Assembly (NCBI RefSeq): GCF_000524195.1
Contig: NW_020170454.1
Coordinates: forward strand, 250,353-314,352
Reading direction: 5' to 3'
From: Echinococcus granulosus
Taxonomy: Eukaryota; Platyhelminthes; Cestoda; Cyclophyllidea; Taeniidae
Length of the DNA stretch: 64,000 bases
Shown: positions 10,901 through 22,553 of the stretch, piece by piece
Numbering within the stretch: position 1 is the stretch's first letter
Layout of the letters: every line of letters begins with the position of its first letter
Program-made: the position numbers and the translations under genes
The notes under the pieces: model-generated
Seen by the model: the letters and a program-made list of their open reading frames with translations, nothing else
What the model was told of the DNA's origin: nothing
The model's database searches: none

Positions 10901-13900
10901 TTCCATCTGATTAGCTCCACTACTTCTACAGGACTAAAAAAATGTGATTATTCACAGACCAATAATGTCGTTGAACTCAACCAATCTGTTTGTAACAATT
11001 TGATTTAACCCGTTACCATAAACTGATAGAATGCAAAACTTTTGTGACGCCAGGCTTAGATGAGAAAACTGGGGTGTCTTGTATATGTGATGCTGACGGT
11101 GTACATTCATTACAAGGCACCTCGTCGACAAGACCTCTGGCTTGATTCACTCAATTTTTTTCCGCTAGACTCCTCTGCATCCCAAGAATCCTTCAGTGGG
11201 TGAAAAAACCATTGTTCTGGCTCCCATCGTTTTTGTTGAATACGCCGACGCAGAATGCTTTACTGAGGGGGATAACGTGACCTTCGTGAACTGGGGCAAT
11301 CTCCGTATTGTCAAAATCTTCCTCAACACAGCTGGAAGGATATACACCATAGATGCAGAACTCAATCTGGAAGACACGGTGAGATTGTCCCTCTCCACTT
11401 ACTAATAACAATTATGATTGAGTCGAGATATCTGAACCTGAATAACTTCCTCAACTTTTATCCCCACAGGACTACAAGAAAACTCAGAAGGTTACGTGGT
11501 TGGCGGATCCAGGTACTCTCCAGAACGTGGGTAATGAACTTGCTCTTCTGACTCCCCTCTCCTGCCTCACCTATGGTAATCTCATTTCTAAACCCCTGAT
11601 CGGAAAGGATGAAGATTTTAAAAATTTCATTAACCATAACTCTGTGGTAGGTGCTTACTATAAAGGCTCACATTGGCTGCAAATTGGCCTGTCTAATGCC
11701 GACTTCTATTGTTCGTTGTAGTCTTCGGAGGCCTGCTTCGGTGATTCACAAATTCGTAATCTGAAAAAAGGCGATATCATCCAGTTGCAACGCAAAGGAT
11801 TCTACATCTGTGATCAGCCCTACAGGCCTTCGCAGTGAGTGCTTTTTTCAGCCCAGGCATTCTTCATCTCGTAAACAAGTGATTTTGATTTTTCCCATTC
11901 CTGTAGTCCATCCACGTGGAGAGAGGCACCATGTGTTCTTATTTATATCCCTGATGGCGCAACAAAGGAGCGTCCAACCACGGGGTCAAAGTTTAAGGTT
12001 GGTGAAGCTGGTGACAGCAAACAACAACAGCAGAAAAAGGGAGACACGTCTGCTCAAAAGGTAAGCTCGTTTGTGATAAAATTGTACCGTATGAGTTATC
12101 TCTGGATCTAAGATGGGGCATGTAACTTCGAAAATAAACTTCTATTAAATGAACAGAAGGCCCTGCCGACTAGTAACTGAGTTCCGTTGTCACTTCTCAC
12201 ACTAAGGTGTTTTTTTATAAGGTACATAAAAAGGGTAGAGACCAAGAAATTTTAGTCCATGTAGCACCCACGTGTTTTGTGGATTTTGCGGCTTGCTCTG
12301 CCGATTTAGATTTAAAGCTATTCTTGACCTGTTAACTTTGAGTCAGTAATGGCAATATCGGCACAATTCTTCGTTATTGCCAAGACTAATTCTCGTGAGC
12401 GTTATGCGGCATCTTTGTGCAATTCATCACTAAAGTTAAGTGTGTTAAGCTTCCACATCTCCCATCTCCGTTTTGGAGTGAATTTTTGCCCTGTTCTTAA
12501 GGCAGACAATAAAGGGTCAAAGCAGCGGATAACTAGTAGAGGGCACGAGAGGACGCATGTCCATTCGTAGTGACGCATGCGCAATCGCCCGCGCTTTATA
12601 ACAAGCTGTACTGAAAACCCAAATTCTGGATTAGTTCACTTTCAGTGTTGTCCAACCGCTTATTTGGGTTATTTGCTTCTTGAAACATGGGACTTTACTT
12701 ATTCAGTATCGTAAGGAGCTCATTAAAGTCTAACGTCCAAATCTGGTCTACCTCTAATGCTGAAGATTTGGGTTGGATCTCAAAGCTCCCTGATTTCAGG
12801 AATCTATGGCAGCCATTCTCTCTCCTTCCCCGATATTTGGATGCGGAACCCAGTCAGCATAGTAGAATTTTTTGCCTCATGGACAATGCGTAGTTGTGTC
12901 TTGTCAGGCCCGGTCATCCTCTCTGTGACCTTTGAACCTGATATCCAGCTGACGAAATTGGCACTGCTCCTTTGGAGTTGGTTGGCAAACGCTGTCACTA
13001 ATGTGGCCTTCGAGTTGTTTGCACACGTAGTAAAGCATCCTCAACGCACAGGAGGGCTGAGAAATAATAGCATAGGATCATATTGCCAGCGTATAGGTAG
13101 AATCATGGGCGACTCGGCGATCCCACGTGTCTGTTCTGCTGCAAAATCCTAACTCTTTTCTTCCATCCTCTCCTAGGAGTCTGCTAATTTGACTCCCGAA
13201 GAGGCTGCTAAACGAGCAGAAAAGGAGCGATTGAAGGAGGAGAAGAAGGCTGCGCGGAAGGCTGGTCGGGAGAAGGCAAAGCAAGAACAAAGGATGCAAT
13301 CCACGGAAGCTCCACTCGCAGCCGCTCCTGCAACTACTGCTGTAGTACCAAAACCACCCTGTGTAGAAGCACCCATGAAACTGGTCAGCACAGGACCCAA
13401 GGAAAAATCACAACTTGTAAAAAAGACGGAAAATTCGGCTGGGGGGAAGAAACAGACGCGGTACTGCCATTTTTTAAATATTCTAGTCTTCAAGCATCCA
13501 AAGAAGTGTCAGGATTCAACCAACTCCCTTTTTATTCACAGTTTAGGCATGGAAGTCAAGAAGGGAGACGACACAGCCGAATGGTACACGCAAGTTATCA
13601 GAAAGGCCGAATTGCTGGAATACTACGATATCTCAGGCTGTTACATCCTCCGACCATGGAGTTACTTTATTTGGAGCCAGATTCAGGCTTTCTTCGACAA
13701 GGCGATCGCGGCTCTGGGAGTGGACAATGCCTACTTTCCCATGTTTGTGTCGAAGGGAGCGCTTGAGCAGGAGAAGGAACATATTGCGGATTTTGCTCCT
13801 GAAGTGCGTTTAATCAATCGGCTTTCTTCTTTTCCTACCTTGTGAAACACTTTGATTTAGAGTTCCCCACATTGCTAGAATCAAAGCTCTGATAATGCAA

Positions 13901-16900
13901 CCAGTGTGAATGCATACATTCCAAACTCATGGTGGTGCCAAATTGCTTGAGTCATGGTGCGTGCCTTATTGGATCCAGAAACTCCACACTAGCTAGCTGT
14001 GCCCCTAGATAGGACTAAAATGTGTGCTTATTCCATCTGAAATAGGCCCAAACTTCAACTGGGACGCTTAATAGGCCATTGAAATGCAGGAAATAACTAG
14101 GGCGAATTTAAGCAAACAATTGCCTTCCAGCTAGTTAATTATCCAACTGACTGCCATTACTAGTCCTACAGTATCTGTAGACTTGCATTATCATGCACCC
14201 CCTCCTAACAGGTTGCATGGGTGACACGTTCGGGCTCATCGGACCTGGCAGAGCCGATCGCACTACGACCAACGAGCGAGACAATCATGTATCCAGCCTT
14301 TGCAAAGTGGATTAAATCGCATCGTGATCTTCCTCTCAAGCTTAATCAATGGAGCAACATCGTTCGCTGGGAGTTTAAGCATCCAACTCCATTCCTGAGG
14401 TCAGTACTCCTTCCATTTTCTAAAATATAGTGGTGGTTTGAAGAGAAATTGTGATTAACTGCTTTGCGTTTCTTTCTCTCTTTATAGAACTCGTGAGTTC
14501 CTCTGGCAAGAGGGTCACACAGCTTTCGCCTCAAAGGAGGAGGCTGAAGCGGAGGTGTTGACCATATTGAACCTCTATCGAAGCATCTACAACGATCTCT
14601 TGGCCATCCCCTGTATTAGAGGTGAGTGTGTTCGAAGTAACGTATATTATGGAAGCTTTTGAGTCGACTCAGCTCCTGACCTTACATTCATGACCAAGTC
14701 AAGTCAGTGCCTCGTCAGCTCGGTAATAACTGCAGCCAGTGATTTTGCATTGGTGATAAGGTTCACTGTGGTATTTACTCCACTTTTACTTAAACGTTTT
14801 AAATTAGTCATTTGATTGTTCTTAGTGAGTGGATAAACATTTGAAATTGAATACTTATGTGATGACTATTGATACCGGTACTGACGTCGGCTGACACAAA
14901 TTCGTAAGACCTCCTCGGTGGATCACAGCAAATGTGATTCTAACTTGGAAGGTTAGATGAAATGATAGATAGGTGGCTTACAAGCACAAATAAATGCTTA
15001 CAACATAGAAGCTGGAGCTGTTGCCACCTTTCCTCGCGTTTTTTAAGCAAAAAAAAAAACTTTTCCTGTATTCACGGTCGAGAGACGGTTGGTTTGTGGA
15101 CACATTATTATTACGCGTGTTTTATGCAGTAGCAACTGTCTTTTTGGAATACTTCTGACCAAGTTATCCTTTTTGGGGTCAACGCTATGACAGAGGATGA
15201 GAATCTACCTGGCCGCTAAAAAAACTGATTTTAAATTTTGATCTCGGTCATACGAAAGGCCTATTCTGAAACCAGTAGTTCGGGTTGACATGTTTTTCGC
15301 CATGGCAGCTTGCATTTAGCTAAGGCCTATTATTGTGATAGCATATAACTGAAGTTTTGTTGACAATGTCCACCACCGATTTACAAGACCGGCCCGACTG
15401 ATGACATCAAATAAACGCCAGCGCCTCCTGATCTGACAAAGTGAGGGCAGAAGCTGGTGATTCAGCAGGTGAAGGACTTGGGCCACAGAAATGGGCATAA
15501 GTAAAGCCAATTATGTCACAGATTCTGCAACTACGAATTGGTTTATTAAGAGCTGAAAATAAAGTCTTTCGTAGCAAACCTATCTGCAATAAAATCTATT
15601 AATAACATTGGAGGAGGGCTGGGAGCGGGGGGGCCTATAGACGTGGATAGAACGCCGTGGGACTAATATGCCGACCGCGTTGTTAGGTCTATCATCAACG
15701 CATTCTACTACATAGGAGCAATAGATGTGGAACTATCACTTCAACTAGGATGAGGAATCCACTGTGGTGTTCTAGTACTTGATAATTTTTTCTCGATGAC
15801 AGTTTCATAGCCTTTTTTGAGTTACTGTGATCTAGACACCACCTCACCCACTTTTGCATCCTCCGCACTCCCTCTCTTTCCATCAAGGTCGAAAGACGGA
15901 GCGAGAGAAGTTTCCTGGCGGTGAATACACCACCACCGTGGAAGTCTTCATTGAGGCCTCCGGTCGTGCCATTCAAGGTGCCACCTCACATCACTTGGGG
16001 CAGAACTTCAGCAAGATTTTCGAAGTGATGTTCGAGGATCCCGAGACCAATCAGCCGTGCTATGTCTACCAGAACTCCTGGGGCATTACTACGCGTACCA
16101 TCGGTGTAATGATCATGGTGCACTCAGACAACCAGGGTCTCGTCCTCCCACCACGCGTTGCCAGATACCAAGTGGTGGTAGTACCTTGTGGCGTGACGGC
16201 AAAGACCACGGAGTTAGAGCGTTCAGAGCTGCTAGAGCAAGTGAAGACCATCACGGCAGTTCTAGGTGAGGAGGCAGGCTTGAGGGTGCATCTGGATGAC
16301 AGGGACCATGTCTCTCCGGGATGGAAGTTTAATCACTGGGAGCTGAAGGGGGTACCTCTGCGCTTGGAGGTAGGATTTAAGGATCTGGCGAAGGGCGAGG
16401 TCACTGCGGTGGTGCGATACACTGGAGAAAAGGTAAATCCGATTTGTCCTCCTCATCATCATCTATAGCGCTTTACCTGTCCATCTGGAGACTAATGGTA
16501 CAGGAGTCATAAGTTGAGTTTCGTGAAAGCCTGAAAAGAGGCAATCTTGGTGTTTGATTTTTGGCATTAACAGCCACAGCACTTTTCGAATCGATGGAAA
16601 TTAACAGCAAGACGTCAACGCTTGGAAATTAAACACAATGTTGAATTTTGTCCTCCATTCCAGCTTTTATTTTTATCCCTAAAAGCACGCGTGTCTGTTT
16701 TCCCCTCCTTTGCATAGACCACTATTCCGCTGAGCCGGCTGACTGCTACTGTGAAGCGCATGCTGGATGACATCCACGATCTTATGCTATCTCGGGCTAC
16801 TAGCATCCAGAACTCGCATATCCTACCTGCAAAGAACATGGAAGAATTGGCTAGCGCACTGGACAAGAAGTGTATCGTCGTGGCACCCTTTTGTGGCGAC

Positions 16901-17431
16901 GCGCTTTGTGAAGATGCGGTTCGCGCCGAGTCTTCAGAGTGAGTTTTGTCACTTCTATCCGGTGTTTCCCATCCCTTACTCGGCTTCCATGGTGGGTCGG
17001 GTTTTATAACCGGCTAGAGATACAACAATGTCTCTACGCTACATTGAGTCGGTAGTCCATTCAGCAATATGACGCTATTTACTTTAAAAAAACGGTATTC
17101 CAGATGAAATTTAAGTCTTGCCGAAAATATGAGTAAGGATTTCGAAGTTGCTTGGTCCGATGTTACGTACATGGGACGGTTGCTAGAACCTGATTTCTCA
17201 TATCAATTGTAAATGTATTCATCATTTAATCGGTTTCTTAACTTTCACTGTAGGAACGTGGTTGTGATCCCTGGAGCGCCCTCAATGGGTGCCAAGTCCC
17301 TGTGCATTCCCTTTGCGGGAGAGTTAGGCGGTTTAGAGACGGGACCGGTGACCGATGGCTCGCCGTGCCTCCGGCACCCACTCTGCACGAAACCGGCTGT
17401 CTTCCACACCCTCTTTGGACGCAGCTACTAG
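7347..17431 (+). CDS. EPRS1: Bifunctional glutamate/proline--tRNA ligase (EPRS), 5' partial
   Basis: This cytosolic enzyme charges tRNA-Glu and tRNA-Pro and, in animals, belongs to the multi-tRNA-synthetase complex. Exons read: 7347-7509, 7580-7950, 8001-8268, 8336-8507, 9496-9620, 9935-10290, 11169-11378, 11470-11646, 11722-11834, 11907-12060, 13177-13460, 13542-13803, 14212-14399, 14488-14621, 15888-16432, 16718-16938 and 17254-17431. All junctions are GT-AG and phase-consistent; they sum to 3921 nt (1306 codons plus stop). Order: GST-like N domain, class I GluRS (HIGH at [18 protein letters not shown] as KMSKS), charged linker, class II ProRS ([15 protein letters not shown]), zinc-binding-type tail ending HTLFGRSY. 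The human protein is 1512 aa; most of the shortfall is the absence of WHEP repeats. The first coding exon(s) are missing. Upstream is ABCA on the same strand; downstream is a repeat region. Confidence 0.96.
8001..12060 (+). other. EPRS1: EPRS: GluRS catalytic and anticodon-binding exons
   Basis: Nine exons encode the class I GluRS core and its beta-barrel anticodon-binding domain. Landmarks are [40 protein letters not shown], the KMSKS-equivalent [23 protein letters not shown] and [17 protein letters not shown]. The barrel follows, with [13 protein letters not shown] and [19 protein letters not shown], and the last exon has [12 protein letters not shown]. All landmarks match the metazoan/archaeal-type GluRS. 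Active-site motifs are intact, so the domain should be functional. Confidence 0.93.
13177..13460 (+). other. EPRS1: EPRS: charged linker in place of WHEP repeats
   Basis: This exon encodes about 95 residues joining the two synthetases. It starts with an [24 protein letters not shown] helix rich in Lys, Glu and Ala, then an Ala/Pro/Lys-rich stretch, and ends GGKKQTR, which is the conserved start of ProRS. I see no WHEP signature (VxxQGxxVRxLK) in this exon or in the 1.1 kb intron before it. Human EPRS has three WHEP repeats here. Confidence 0.8.
13542..17431 (+). other. EPRS1: EPRS: ProRS catalytic and C-terminal exons
   Basis: Six exons encode a eukaryotic/archaeal-type class II ProRS. Landmarks are [16 protein letters not shown], the motif 2 region with [16 protein letters not shown] and [43 protein letters not shown], and [17 protein letters not shown] (motif 3/anticodon region). 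The C-terminal domain ends in the canonical FGRSY. Two of the expected zinc-ligand positions are conserved as C-x4-C (FCGDALCED). The second pair, CxC in human, is here spaced as PCLRHPLC. Confidence 0.92.
15616..15633 (+). other. G-rich tract in EPRS intron
   Basis: Three or more closely spaced G-runs (GGG-CT-GGG-AGC-G7) lie in the EPRS intron between 14621 and 15888. They could form a G-quadruplex on the coding strand; function unknown. Confidence 0.4.
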
Positions 17432-18194
17432 GTGACTGAGTGGTTGGTGGTGTCAAATTCAACATCATTTATTGTCTAGACCAGTTGTTGATAATATATC
17501 TGATGAGTCTTGGAGCGAACTTCATTTCCTCCTAGGGATGCTTAGGCGGTTGCTCACTGGGGATGTTAGTCGGTGCAAAGGTCCACGTGTTATGAAACTC
17601 GTGGGTTCTGTGGTTGAGCGGAGCATCATCCGGCTGCGGTCTACTAAGCAAAAACTCGGGAGAGGTATTCGGGTATAAGCCTGCGGTGTAAAATCTCCTT
17701 CAGGTGACAAATTGCCTGCGCGAATCAGTTGGTTTGATCGTATTTCTGGCAGTGATACTACTGTATACGCTGATCCAAAGTGTACCCAGGCTAGAAAACC
17801 AAGGTTAGTAGGAAGGATTTCACACTGGTGACCATCCGCATATTTAGCATTCACTCGCATAGCGTGGGGAATACTTAAAATAGATTGAACTCTAACTCTT
17901 GGTTCTCTTATTCTCTACATATGTAGACCGCAAAGGACGTGACATAACTAGAGATAAAACTTAATCAACTCAAGTCACTGTTTTCTTCTGCATTAAAAGC
18001 AACAATTAAAATGTTTTGAGTCCATTGAAAGACCAGGAAGCAAATAGTTAACGTCATGAATGTTCACAGGATGTAGTTCTGGATTCAGTGGAATGGTTGC
18101 AGATATTACAGTGACGACTTTACCAAAAGAGTGATTAAACAGAAGTCTGCCTGATCAGAAGCTGTTTTTGTTATAACTGCTGATACAAGATAAC
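17432..18194. other. Intergenic region after EPRS
   Basis: This holds the EPRS 3' UTR and spacer. No canonical AATAAA was noticed in the first few hundred bases after the EPRS stop. A 68-codon + frame at 17472-17678 has no similarity I recognise and is probably chance. Confidence 0.4.
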
Positions 18195-18965
18195 CCCTAG
18201 ATCTTTGCAATATTCGCTGTATTCGAATTCCGAAATTCGGCTAACTTGTTTATGCGAAATAAAAAACTTAATTTTAATAAACTTATTTTTACACAAAACC
18301 AAAATGCAAACACACGAACTTTTAAAAAATTTTGGTTTAAATTGGTTATAAATCTAATGCTTATTCAAATTAGCAACGCAAGTCCTTTGAAAGCAGAGAA
18401 CTGTGATGATTGGTCATTACTTGACCTTAGTATTGCCGGGTGCGTGCATTACTTGCTGTTGCGTGTGCAGAATGGTCTTAGTGTAATTTCTCCCATATTT
18501 CCCGCGGTTCGACTAGCAAAAATGGAAAGGNNNNNNNNNNNNNNNNNNNNNNNNNNNNNNNNNNNNNNNNNNNNNNNNNNNNNNNNNNNNNNNNNNNNNN
18601 NNNNNNNNNNNNNNNNNNNNNNNNNNNNNNCATGTTGTGAATCTAATTAGTGAAGTTTCGAACACTTTCTTTTTCAGATACGGTCCCTCGGGAGTATGTA
18701 ACGAGGCGAATGCGCTTTATTCTCACTTGCAAAAGCCAGCTACTTTCGATTCCGATACGACTGCGAAAGTCATCCTGTAACGAAACACATTATCGGCAAT
18801 ACGAAATATTCGGCTCCAACGCGGCTTAAAAACTAGGTGTCCTTAGTCCACATTAGTTTCTTTCGTTTCGAAATTGAAGTCGAAAGTGCCTTTTTGGTAA
18901 TATTTGACTTGTTTTAGCAAGGCATGCATGGATGCAGTATGATTCTGTTGTTAACACTGCTACCA
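18195..18965 (+). pseudogene. Decayed partial duplicate of VPS54 5' exons
   Basis: This stretch is a plus-strand copy of the 5' end of the minus-strand VPS54 gene at 62330-63260. From 18374 to the gap the two copies differ at only about 3 of 150 bases, including the start-codon context AAAATGGAAAGG. After the gap, the second exon copy (acceptor at about 18677) is clearly more diverged and has a one-base deletion that shifts the frame into a stop at about 18778. The third exon copy keeps RHAWMQYDSVVN (about 18921-18956), then loses similarity, which marks the right breakpoint. No later VPS54 exon follows. It is therefore a truncated, non-functional copy. Confidence 0.8.
18531..18630. other. 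100-N assembly gap
   Basis: A run of exactly 100 N interrupts the VPS54-derived duplicate. In the intact gene the matching interval (about 62684-62944) is about 260 bases, so the N-run is a nominal gap size. Confidence 0.98.
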
Positions 18966-20110
18966 TTAAGGACGAAAGTTGCTGTTGAGATTTTAAGATA
19001 GCTAACTATTTATGAGTAGTCGCAATAGTTTGAAATGCGTTTAACATTCATCTGCCTACTTCTGAAGAAAACTCAACGGAACTTAAATGTTGCATTCTCA
19101 TTTACAGCACAAATGGTGAATTCAAGACATGTAGGAGATAATCGTCGGTGCATTTGCCCTTTCCAAACGCAGCCCACAGATAGCGCGGAGCTACGGATAA
19201 GATTTACTTGTTGGGATGTATCGGTGACGTTGGCATCAAATACCTTCCCACATACAGGAACATTGAATTATCGGCCTGAAGGTTCGCGGGCGGGAGAAGG
19301 GAAAGATCATCAAAATGCCACTACATATCTTTTTCACTGATAAGTCCTTTTTGGTTCTTCGGGGTGTGTCGTGCTACCAATTTGAGTGGGTCATGCATAC
19401 ATTACAAAAAGAGGTATTCGTAGCATCCGTTTATTGCCTAATTTTGAATAAGCCTCAAAACTCAATCAATTGTCTACAAAATATCTTCAGTTGTTACGCT
19501 TTGTGTGGGTTCGGATCCCGTTCATCGGCTCAGAGAGAGAGACTCATTCGGGTCATTCGTCGCCCATTGCATTGTGCGAAAGTTCCTCGGCGAAGCCAAT
19601 CATTCCAAAGATCGTGGTGCGTTTGAAAGAGCTTAACAACAACAAGCGCATCAGCAACAAAACGGGAGGCCAAAGGGCGCGACCGCATTGGGAAACCTTG
19701 TAACAGCATCCACATCCATATCAACTTTAACAGGACCATTGGCTTTGCCAAAAGCTCTGCTAATCCCCTACGTTAAATGCGACTGCGATGCAATCCAAGC
19801 AGAAATCCGACTTAGGCTTATGAGGTCGGTATATTTTAAGCGACTATTTGTATTTTTTCCCACTCCACCGTTTTATACAGATTGTAGGAGTCATGAGACT
19901 GTTTAATTCGCCGCAGTCTAACAGGTTGTTTAACGAAATTTTTTGTTGATGGTGTTGGTGAGGGCAGCAACAGCAATGCAAATGGTGGTTATCGACGTAG
20001 TACTGTGATGAAAGGAGGAGGTTATACCGGTTATTTTGCCCTTCATTCGTTTCATATTAGTAACCAACCCTTTCACTTCTTCGGTAATCTTGTTGACATT
20101 CTCGTATTTG
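18966..20110. other. Unassigned spacer left of the Gypsy remnant
   Basis: Several short + frames (19035-19340, 19315-19626, 19470-19703) have no similarity I recognise. They may be decayed upstream parts (gag/protease) of the adjacent Gypsy element, but no zinc knuckle or protease motif is visible. Confidence 0.3.
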
Positions 20111-20324
20111 AGAGCATAATGCCGATCTGAGGCCAGTGTTGGACTACCTGCAAGACACAGGGGCAGGCCCCTAACCCAAAGAAATGCCGTTTTCTGTTGC
20201 GTTGGCCCAACCTCTTGGTGTACATTGCCTCCTCGGATGGGATGGCAGTTAGCGAAGACCGTAAAAACAGGTGAGGATCTAGCCAACACCAACCATCCAG
20301 TCGGAACTTAGCAATTTCCAAAGA

Positions 20325-20909
20325 TTGGCAGGTTACTACAGACGTTTTGTTGAAGGTTCTGCAGAGATCGTAAGCTCTCTGCGTAATTTGACCAAAAATA
20401 AGGCAAACAATTTTATGCAAGAGAAAGATCATAATGAAGCATTAAAGGAACCAAAACGAATGCTCTGCTCCGCACGGACTGCAGTGTTGTCCAACTTCGA
20501 ATCGAACTCTCCACCGTTTGCATTGCATGCTGAAGCTGGTGATGCAGTTGTGGGTGTGTACTCACACAAAGAAACAAAGAAGGAAAGAGAGCAAGTCATG
20601 GACGACGCGGGCCCCAGACTCAGCAAAAGACTGAGACAAAGTAGTGCGACAGAGTTGTCTATTCGCTATTTTTACAATGATGAGACATTACAGACATTAC
20701 CCCATGGCGAGGAAGAGTATAGTTGGCTGACTCAGTTGAAAATGCTTAAAGAGCTGAACCGTTCTGTTGAACCCTGGTACTTGGAAGTGCAACAGTATGA
20801 TTTCACAATACAGTGCAGAAAAGGAAATGCTCACTGTAGTGCAGATGCTTTGTATCGTAGATCAGTCGCGGCTGAAACAGGTGATGATGTAGCGGGTACC
20901 ATATTGTAG
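20325..20909 (+). pseudogene. Gypsy RT/RNase H fragment
   Basis: A 194-codon open frame begins at the conserved GYYRRFVEGSAEI junction of Ty3/Gypsy pol and continues through a worn RNase H domain. Its end, YLEVQQYDFTIQCRKGNAHC followed by SADALYRRS, matches the family's conserved 'QeYdF.i.hr.GkhN.aDALSRR' region. The central TDAS-type acidic motif is degraded. The frame upstream is broken, so this is a remnant. Confidence 0.82.
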
Positions 20910-21039
20910 AGCGGTCTTAAGAAACGCTGTTGGAGGGGCGCGTAGAGTCCCAATCCCGACAAGACTCTGGCATACGGGAGACTCTGCATCCTCTTATAAT
21001 GACAGCGGAGGGGGGATGACCTAGTCGATCAAGACTACC

Positions 21040-21830
21040 AGAAGAAAATGTCAAGGATGATCAGAACTCTCTCCAGAGGATGAGCTTTTACCGTACCGAG
21101 GCGTCACGATTCCTAAGCGCCTTGCGATTCCAGGTTCATATGTACAAATAGTTATCCAGGAGTTGTATGAACAACTGCGGCACGTGGGTAAAAAGAAGAC
21201 GGTAGATGCCTCGAGCAAAAGGTACTGGTAGCTTTTGCTCGCCCCAGTCGCATTTAATTTCTGCCGAACATACTTCACCTGCAGCACTTTCAAGAGGTCT
21301 CGCCTCGTGCTGATTGCACCTTTGCAACCTGTACCCACTGGATACCTTAGAGTAAGGGTGGGTATTGGCATCATGGACCCTCTATCACCCACCAAGAGGA
21401 AGAACCGATGTATTTATGTTATGGCAGACTACTTCACGAAAGTAGCTGGGGTAGAACCCATGAAGACACGAGACTCTGGGACAGTAGCCTTAGTTTTTTC
21501 AATCGGCAAAGACATGTCAACCTGGAGTGCCCGAATCGGTGTATATCAATCAAGACTCTAATTCTGGCAGTCGACTCTTTACCGAGCTATGCAAGACCTT
21601 CCGCACCCTAAAGACCCTCACGGTAATGGACAGGTGAAAAGTACGAATCGCACTCTCATTCGACTATTGAATCCTTTCGCTGCGGATGCGCAATCAAAAG
21701 ACGGATTTAAGCCTTGGATGTCCATACATCGGTCGGTGTTTCACCGCTCAAGATGCTCACAGATCGTAAATTTAGAATACCTCCCCTTATTTTCTTACAA
21801 AACACAGGAGTAGCAATCGATAGTGTTCCA
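21040..21830 (+). pseudogene. Gypsy integrase fragments
   Basis: Overlapping short + frames carry an integrase zinc-binding-like region and then the start of the catalytic core: PLQPVPTGYLRVRVGIGIMD, followed by PLSPTKRKNRCIYVMADYF and TKVAGVEPM. These match the 'PLQP...PfervgiDimGPLp.s..GNryilV..DyftKw.eA.p' region of Gypsy integrases. Stops and frameshifts separate the pieces. A later piece at 21589-21813 has a HGNGQVKSTNRTLIRLLN-like match to the end of the core. Confidence 0.78.
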
Positions 21831-22127
21831 GAGTGCCTACTACAAACACGAGAAGGCTTATGAACAGTTCTGACGTAAGATGTAACGAAGAAGTCTTCAA
21901 AATTCCTTAAAGCAGAAGAGGGTAAACAATGCACACTCCCTGACCCTTGTTCAAGTTAAGGAGATTACCATTATAAATGACCTTAATCAGCCCCGTTTTA
22001 TGAAGGTCGAGAGTGAAGTTAACCTATAAGTCTTCTGCAAAACAGTACACGTTTATGCACCTCAACCGACCCGGTGAACAGCAGTTAAATAAATGATTTG
22101 TTGCCTATAAGCAGCTCTAGGAAGTAG

Positions 22128-22313
22128 TGTTGGGCAGATAGATTTTGGTTTAGTGGTCGATTGTGGTAAGAGTCACTTGGCCTGACTACCTCGCAGGGCA
22201 GGCTGGCCTTCTGACCATCCCAGTAGTACTAATGCCTTCTGGATGTAGAATGTGTATCTTCTGTTCTAGTATAGTGGCTTCTTCCGACGTCGGAGAGGTT
22301 TCTATGTGTTACA
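22128..22313 (+). repeat. LTR-like repeat copy 1 (3' of Gypsy remnant)
   Basis: A ~186 bp unit starts TGT and ends ACA. It aligns with three other copies in the window through shared blocks: a CACTT-like block, a GGCCAGGC/GGCTGGCC block, CAGTAGT, CCTTCT, and a TATATATTCTG-like block followed by CTTC. It lies directly after the integrase remnant, in the orientation expected for a 3' LTR. Confidence 0.65.
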
Positions 22314-22553
22314 TTTACTACCACTTGCAGCGCGGCTAATCTTCGCGTTATGTAAAAAGTATTGCGAAATCAAGAGGCTCTCTTGGATATGTTGACGTAA
22401 ATTTTGATGGTGGGTGTGATAAGGATAAAACCTAGGTAAGGAAGTCTAGAAATGCGGCCGAAATACAAATTGTTTACGTTGTCCCAAAAGTTGCACATCA
22501 GATGGCAAAATTTTTATTTTGTTTGTTTCCTTTTAAAGATATAAAAGTGTTAA

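Larger units (their letters stand above)
20110..22100 (+). mobile_element. Decayed Ty3/Gypsy LTR retroelement, pol remnant
   Basis: A broken pol region on the + strand. Traces of the reverse-transcriptase tail near 20160-20320 run into the GYYRRFVEGSAEI motif at the RT/RNase H junction. The RNase H domain follows (20325-20909), then integrase fragments (about 21040-21830). Frames are interrupted by stops and shifts, so no intact polyprotein exists. A ~186 bp LTR-like repeat begins about 30 bases after the homology ends. No 5' LTR, gag or protease could be recognised. The element lies between the convergent genes EPRS and C2CD3. Confidence 0.8.

Noticed and set aside
13173..13493. Minus-strand frame opposite EPRS exon 11
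   Set aside because: It is a shadow of the Lys/Glu/Ala-rich linker exon on the other strand.
18246..18650. 134-codon open frame spanning the first N gap
   Set aside because: The middle is unknown sequence; the frame is artificial and the locus is a VPS54-derived pseudogene.
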